Source: Paragonimus westermani (lineage: Eukaryota; Platyhelminthes; Trematoda; Plagiorchiida; Troglotrematidae). From it: DNA of 64,000 nucleotides. The stretch covers positions 1 to 64,000 of the forward strand of contig QNGE01003607.1 in the NCBI GenBank assembly GCA_008508345.1, given 5' to 3'. The notes under the pieces were generated by a model that was not told the DNA's origin, ran no database searches, and was given only the letters and a program-made list of their open reading frames with translations. Position 1 is the first letter of the stretch; every line of letters starts with the position of its first letter. The position numbers and the translations under genes are program-made. Shown here piece after piece: positions 58,451 through 64,000 of the stretch.

Positions 58451-59199
58451 TTGCACACCGAAGTTGTTCTGCCATAAATGTAGACGGGTCCGTATGATCT
58501 GACATGTCCTGTATCATGAGTTTCATCCAGCTTGACATGTGTATACGGTAACCCCAACCCATGGCCTGCGCAGCCACTCGTTAGGGTTAGATCAGTGGTG
58601 CTTACGTCTCCTGTTCGGGCAGAGTTGCTTGTGCTTGCCCCACGTGAAAATCACTATCGGAACAAGTAGTGTAGACGTCCAGCACTCATTTGTTTCACGG
58701 GGACATAATAAGCGCACAAAGGAGAGTCATTTACAGCTTTTAGAGTCTCGCCTGTTGCCTCTGGTGACGGACTGACTTCTATCGGGGAACTGAACAACTG
58801 GCTAGCCTCCGGTTTGTTTGTTTCCTGTCTGATCGTTTCCTGCACGTTCCGCGGAGGTCTGAAGTATGTTTTGTCTCTTACTTCTGCAAATCCAAACTAT
58901 GCTCTGTACTTAGAATACTTCGTAGCCTCTATTTTTTTTACTCATTTTCGTATTCTTTCCTTTTTAAAAGAACCTGATAGCATTGAAAGAAACCACTTTA
59001 AAAGCACATGGATATCTGTGTCTCACTCTGGATCAGTTTGATGTGATTATTGCTTTCTGGTTATTGCAACGCAGTGCCACGCAACCCATCTACTGTGCGT
59101 GGTCAAGTCGTCAGCTACTATAGAGAATCTCTACCTCCCGAAGATCCAGTTTCCAATATCCTTCAATCGTCCCGGCTATTCACAGAATAAAAATATCGC

Positions 59200-62110
59200 C
59201 AACGTAATGACGTGCATTGTGTGCTACTTGCCGTCCGGTGCCCCTACCGTGCGGACAGAAAAAGCAACCGTGTCGCCAATGGATCGTTGATTTTGGTGGC
59301 CAAACAATACGAAAAGAGAGGTAGCACATACCTCGTAGTATCAAATTCACATATTGTGGTTTGTCCTCTCATGATACAAGACATTGCGGTGATCATAGCA
59401 AGTGTATGTACTAGTCCCGTGACATTTGGAACAGAGTATGGACCACCGGTTGCATTCGTGAAATATCAAGCCAGCCATCTGAGTAGATCCTCCTACTGAA
59501 TGACTTTAATGCGCCTCAGGCAGACTGGACAGGGAAGAACGCATCTGGTTGCTCTCTTAGGAAGACTTCCCTCAGACTTCTGCATGCCGCCCCATTGATT
59601 CAGTTTACACGTTCGAGTTCTGCTAAAGAGTCTGCTTTGACGGACCTGATGATCATTAGGAGCCAAACGGATGTAACCAGCCCCGTACCTAAGATTATTC
59701 TTGGCAGAAGCCGAAGTGGCTTGGTGCAGCTAACCCCAGAGCTCAACAGCTCGAGACCTCCTGAAGAATTGCCTCAGACACACAAAAGGTGGTTATCAAG
59801 GAGCTACTTTGAAGGGTGGGAACGCCGCTTAGCCCAACTGATGTATGTGGGACCGAGTTAAGTGTGGAGGGGGATTTTAGAGAATAATGACGGGCGCCAG
59901 CAATCCACCAAACGAGGTTGGTGTCCCACGTAGGTTTAGATGGCGCGCCACACTACCATGAAGAAGATAGAGAGAAGGAAGGGCCCAATCTTTCAAAAGC
60001 GATGCATAGGGAAGATCCAGGTTAACGGGGGAAATATGTGACATTGTGAGAAGTAGCTGGCCCAAACACAGTCAATCGGTTCTAGGAAATGCAGGTTTGC
60101 GCTGGAGCAAAATTCATCAAAGCGTGCTTCGCAGAACCCGAATGCACATTTTGACTACGGCTTAATCCAGAACGGCCATACTAGTGGCTACTGGATGCAT
60201 TAGGGTGGGCAAGGGACACCTGTCACTACAAGCGAGGAAAATGTGTATGTTCTACTTCGGTTTTTGAGAAGGTGCATATCGTAGATGATGACGGCCCTCC
60301 TAGGACTGAAGCCTTGATCGATCTGAGATGCCGTAAACACTGACTACTGCAGACGAGGCTCTTCATTAACTACCAAAGTTAGACGGAAACAATATGGCGA
60401 TGCCGGGTGACACTTATCCAGCGATATTGAAGCCGTTGGCTAAGGTATTGGTGAATTCGCTTGCAGGAATGTTTTCTATGTCGTTGAAAGAGGGTGAGCT
60501 GTTTGCAGGAAAAAACTGGCAGCGGGGGCTTCGGTTCACAAAGGCAGCCATAAGGATGAGATTGCTGAAGTAGCTGCTTGCGTTGAGTGTATGAAGACTA
60601 TTATGTGCCCACGTTCCCTGCACTATTTATTCCCTTCTCATTGATTCGTCTCTTTACACTGGAATCCTTCTTGATAACGATTGTGAGGTTTTCCTACAGA
60701 CTGACACGACCACTTTATGTAAGTGCGTAGTAAAATGTTTCTCCCGTGAATGTTGATCCTGATGTGTTACTAAATCTTGATCCCGTTTACTTGTAGAAAC
60801 TTGTTTCCCAGCAGTTTTTTCCTTACTTTTCCTTGCCGGATCCTTGCCATTACACGGCTGTTGCGTTTGGTAATATTTACGTGAACCATTAATCTTGGAG
60901 CTTGTATACTTGGTGGATTCAATACCGATATTTGTTGTTATCTTACCCCATTTAGTTTATGATACTTTTCTTCAACATTACCACGTTAATAATAAGAAAC
61001 CCGCAGTTACAACCGTCTTCCCTTTTGGATCTAAATGATTTGCTCGATGGGCTTAGAATTTATAGACGCTCGTTGCCTACGGACGCGAATATCCTGGGTC
61101 CAGCTTATCAATAGACGTTACGAGTGGATTAAGCGTTGCTCAAACAACCACTAGACGTCCGTGATCAGCAGGGACCTTTAACCAACGTTCACTTAACATG
61201 ATCTTTCCAGTGTTAAAGGTACTGAAAAGAACAGTCGGGGGCAGGGTAGCGACCTGTATTACAAGGCGGGGGCATTTGACAGCCTAACAAAATGGCTAGG
61301 TGAGACAACCACCATTCCGGGTAGAACTGTCTGTCTTGTTGAGCGAAATCACTGAGGCCAAATAAAGTAGGTCAGGTTGAAGTACGTTAGCTCGATTTTA
61401 GAAAAGCGTTTGATTTGGTGAATCGTAAGCTCCTAGTAGTGAAACTAAAAAATTCGTGTTTTCCAAGGTCATGGCGTGAATAGAGGAATAGTTGTGCGAT
61501 GGAGGTTCTTATATGCAAATTGAGGGTGCCAGGCCGAAACTTGGGGGCCGTTATCAGCGAGTAACCACAAGGAGCATACTTAGCGGCCTGGTGCGAAGAC
61601 CAAAGTGTCCGTGCCTCATTTTCGTGGACGATGTGTACTTGGTGGTTTTCTCAACTGGACACTCCATGAACTAAGACTTCAAAGCTGATGAACGTCAACG
61701 TGGAGGTTACGAAATTGGAGCTGCAAGGTATAAACAGCCGTCGTGATCAGAACAGGAAGAGCCATTATTCACACTGCAGAACACAGCGACACCGTGGACT
61801 TGGAATGTGCCAACAGCGTAAGAGATTTGGGGATCCAAACGATCTCCAACGTTAGGGCATCCATTCACTGTATACCGGTTGCTGAAAAAGCCAAGTGAAC
61901 AGCTTACCAGCTGAAGAGGACCGTATAATCAAGTGAACTCGATGTGCTACTGTCGCTTTACAATGCACACGTACGGCCACACCTGGTCTAAGGCATCCAG
62001 GCTTGGTCGCCGTACCCAGTGAGGAGTAAGCACACACTTGAAAAGCTGGCGAAGGTTCACAAGATTTTGTGAATCTCAGCGGAATGAATCGTCCAGTCCA
62101 ACTCAAGTGT
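59200..62110 (+). pseudogene. decayed CR1/Jockey-type LINE, endonuclease plus RT
   Basis: The order of domains is correct on the plus strand. The AP-endonuclease remnant (GTEYGPPVAFVKY, then LNDFNAPQADW at 59493, then LGRSRSGLVQL near 59700) is followed by the RT entry region (ILKPLAKVLVNSLAGMFSMS, about 60425-60490), DFRKAFDLVNRKLL at 61394, FVDDVYLVV at 61621, and LECANSVRDLGIQTISNV, then HVRPHLVYGIQAWSPY to about 62030. Many frameshifts, stops and gaps. About 500 bases near 60650-61090 show no match and may be an insertion. Confidence 0.75.
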
Positions 62111-62879
62111 CTTAGTTCTTATTTCGCGGGAGCGAAGAAGTGAGAAAGGAGATTCTATAGAGAAGTTCGAACTTCTGATGGAGGTATCTTGTACAAAAGT
62201 ACGTTTATACACACATAACTGTATCTCACTGCCCACAGGACCTGAATAAGAGCTGTCTAAAGTTTAGGATAGAACTGATGCTTGAGCTCACTTCAACCCA
62301 TGTAAAGTGGAAAATGCATGGAATAGGCTGTCACTGAGAAGTGGCATCTGCCATTACGGTGATGGAGTTCAAGCTGGAGCTTGGCAACTGTTGACTAACG
62401 GTGTTTGCAGTGTTTGACAGAAAGGCGAGTCCGGTCAAGTGATATTATTTACGGGTGTCCCACAACGTCAGATGGAGGCATATTCTTGTTCCATACACTC
62501 TTCTTCATTTTGTTGTTTGCGTCGCCCTTGTTACGCGGCCCTCCTTCATAAGGAGAACCTGTAGAGAATGAACACTCTTTTTGCTTCTTTCTTGTCTGGG
62601 TGTCCCTATGAAGTCTTATGTTCATGGGCCCTCGCAACTTGATCCTGCAGCCAGCAGGCCTGAAGAGTGTTATGTCGCAACAGCATTGACACCGATCCTG
62701 TTCGCTAATCGGTATGGTTGCCACATCAACCGACAGCATTTCTATGCACGCGCCACGCCCTGTTCTTTCTTCCTGAAAAGAATGAAGCGAAACCCCGTCT
62801 TCTGTCAGTGTTGCGGCACAATGGGACCTCTGCTGACAACCGAGCATCCACGAACAACACCGCAAGTCCTGTGAACTTG

Positions 62880-63096
62880 GTTGAACCAGAAATTCTGTCC
62901 ACACAATTTTTTCAAACAAATGCTGGCGTCCGGTTTCACGGAGCTCATTTCTGATTGCACTGGATGGCGTGCTGGTTCTAAAATATCACAGCTGAACTAC
63001 ATGCTCATTAATGGGAGGTCTATGGTTGGTCACCTTGGGATCACAGCATCATTCAGACCAAATGATCACATAGTAGTTTTATTTGACTACATTTAG
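62880..63096 (+). pseudogene. second LINE endonuclease fragment
   Basis: An open frame with SGFTELISDCTGWRAGSKIS and, near its end, RPNDHIVVLFDYI, which matches the C-terminal end of LINE AP-endonucleases (usual form LGKSDHAVxxFDY, with the catalytic SDH here changed to NDH). It lies just downstream of the previous LINE in the same orientation but is upstream-domain sequence, so it is a separate insertion. Confidence 0.6.
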
Positions 63097-64000
63097 GGCA
63101 CAAATCTGATCTTCTCAGCGGTTGGTGCCTATAGAAATTTTGTGAAATGGTTATGGTCGCAATGCATCTGAATCTTGGAGAACCCCACTCACTTTCACTC
63201 GGTTGCTGATATCTGTTAAATGCTAACTATCCCCCTTTGGAAAATCTACACCATCATCAGATGCTAAATGGAACACGCCTCTGAGTAGACTACGCTCTCG
63301 CACATCCAGACTTGTTCTGAAGAAGTGGCCTGGTTAGACGTGTTATCGGTTATCAGGATATCCAGTCGACCAAAAAATATGCGTTGCCTCAACAAGTCAA
63401 CGTACATCGCTAATTCTGGGAGACCGTCTTCACCTTCCACAATATGTCACCGATCGCCTTAACGCCGATCCAAGTGTCCTTTTCCGAATTGTAGCGTCAG
63501 GTATAAAGGCGGAAGTTAAGGGTCTTCAAATCCCAGGCCCATCGGGTCCTACTAGATCTGATAGCAAAGCTGGTGATGTTCTCGTCGAGTTTTACAGCAG
63601 TAGCTTTGCGCGCTCGTCTTGAGTTCCACAAGTTCACCCTGACACTGAAATTGGTGGCACTTGCACTAGGGACACTTCCTCCACGGCAGCGTTGGCTAAA
63701 CTCACGTGCCCCAAGTACAGCTCTCCCGGTCCCAAGCGTATGCGGCCCAAAGCTTTGTGTGGATCGGTCGAACAGCTTGCTGACCAAAAGTGATTACTGT
63801 TTCCTTAATCTGTCTCCTAGGAAACAGTAACCAACAGCCGGAAACTTGTGAACATCACACTCCGTTCTGACGGCGATAGGCGTAAATATTATGATGATTA
63901 TAGATCAGTCGACCGGTTGGCGAACGCCTCAAACTTTCAAAGTCGCACTCATGTGATTCGTTTCATAAGCACTTTACATCTCGTGACTCATTATCCAATG
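63097..64000. other. no supported gene
   Basis: Both strands are open for about 90 codons at 63500-63830, but neither has recognisable motifs or splice sites. It may be the decayed continuation of the LINE fragment. Confidence 0.3.

Overview
The window reads as nuclear DNA of a flatworm, most probably a trematode. The base composition is AT-leaning, most possible exons are short and bounded by GT-AG signals, several inferred introns are only 22-49 nt long, and the repeats are those of fluke genomes: a CsRn1-like Ty3/gypsy element, Penelope-like elements (PLEs) and several decayed LINEs. There are no operons, ribosome binding sites or long bacterial-type ORFs. Almost every gene call below is an exon model built by eye from open frame, splice signals and phase agreement. 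No exon has been confirmed by homology or RNA.

Left part, 1-33 kb. This is gene territory, mostly minus strand. The best chain is four exons at 9189-8590, joined in perfect phase by introns of 49, 40 and 22 nt. It continues in phase upstream to exons at 11.9 and 12.5 kb. Further minus-strand exons lie at 13.9, 14.9, 17.7, 18.9, 20.5, 21.5, 22.7, 26.2, 28.1, 30.1 and 32.6 kb, and some of them may belong to one long alpha-helical, TPR-like protein. A second minus-strand gene ends at 2.9 kb, with three phase-matched exons (3930-2895). A few weaker plus-strand exons and small ORFs, one with a signal-peptide-like start, lie between them.

Middle part, 30-46 kb. Two about 1-kb copies of one dispersed repeat (30.8 and 40.6 kb) flank a dead Ty3/gypsy element (34.96-38.93 kb). 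That element keeps gag, protease, RT, RNase H and integrase remnants and a 3' LTR, but its 5' LTR is cut to a stub. A plus-strand gene follows (41.9 to at least 45 kb), with inferred introns of 22 and 24 nt.

Right part, 45-64 kb. This is mostly decayed retroelements. It holds a PLE remnant (54.18-56.07 kb) enclosed in nearly identical inverted repeats that carry a hammerhead ribozyme fold, a second lone hammerhead copy at 45.3 kb, a gypsy 3'-end copy at 53.4-53.9 kb, and four degenerate LINE stretches. The hammerhead copies have each lost one of the two catalytic guanines. The most notable observations are the 22-nt introns at two unrelated loci and the well-kept inverted ribozyme repeats around a ruined reverse transcriptase.
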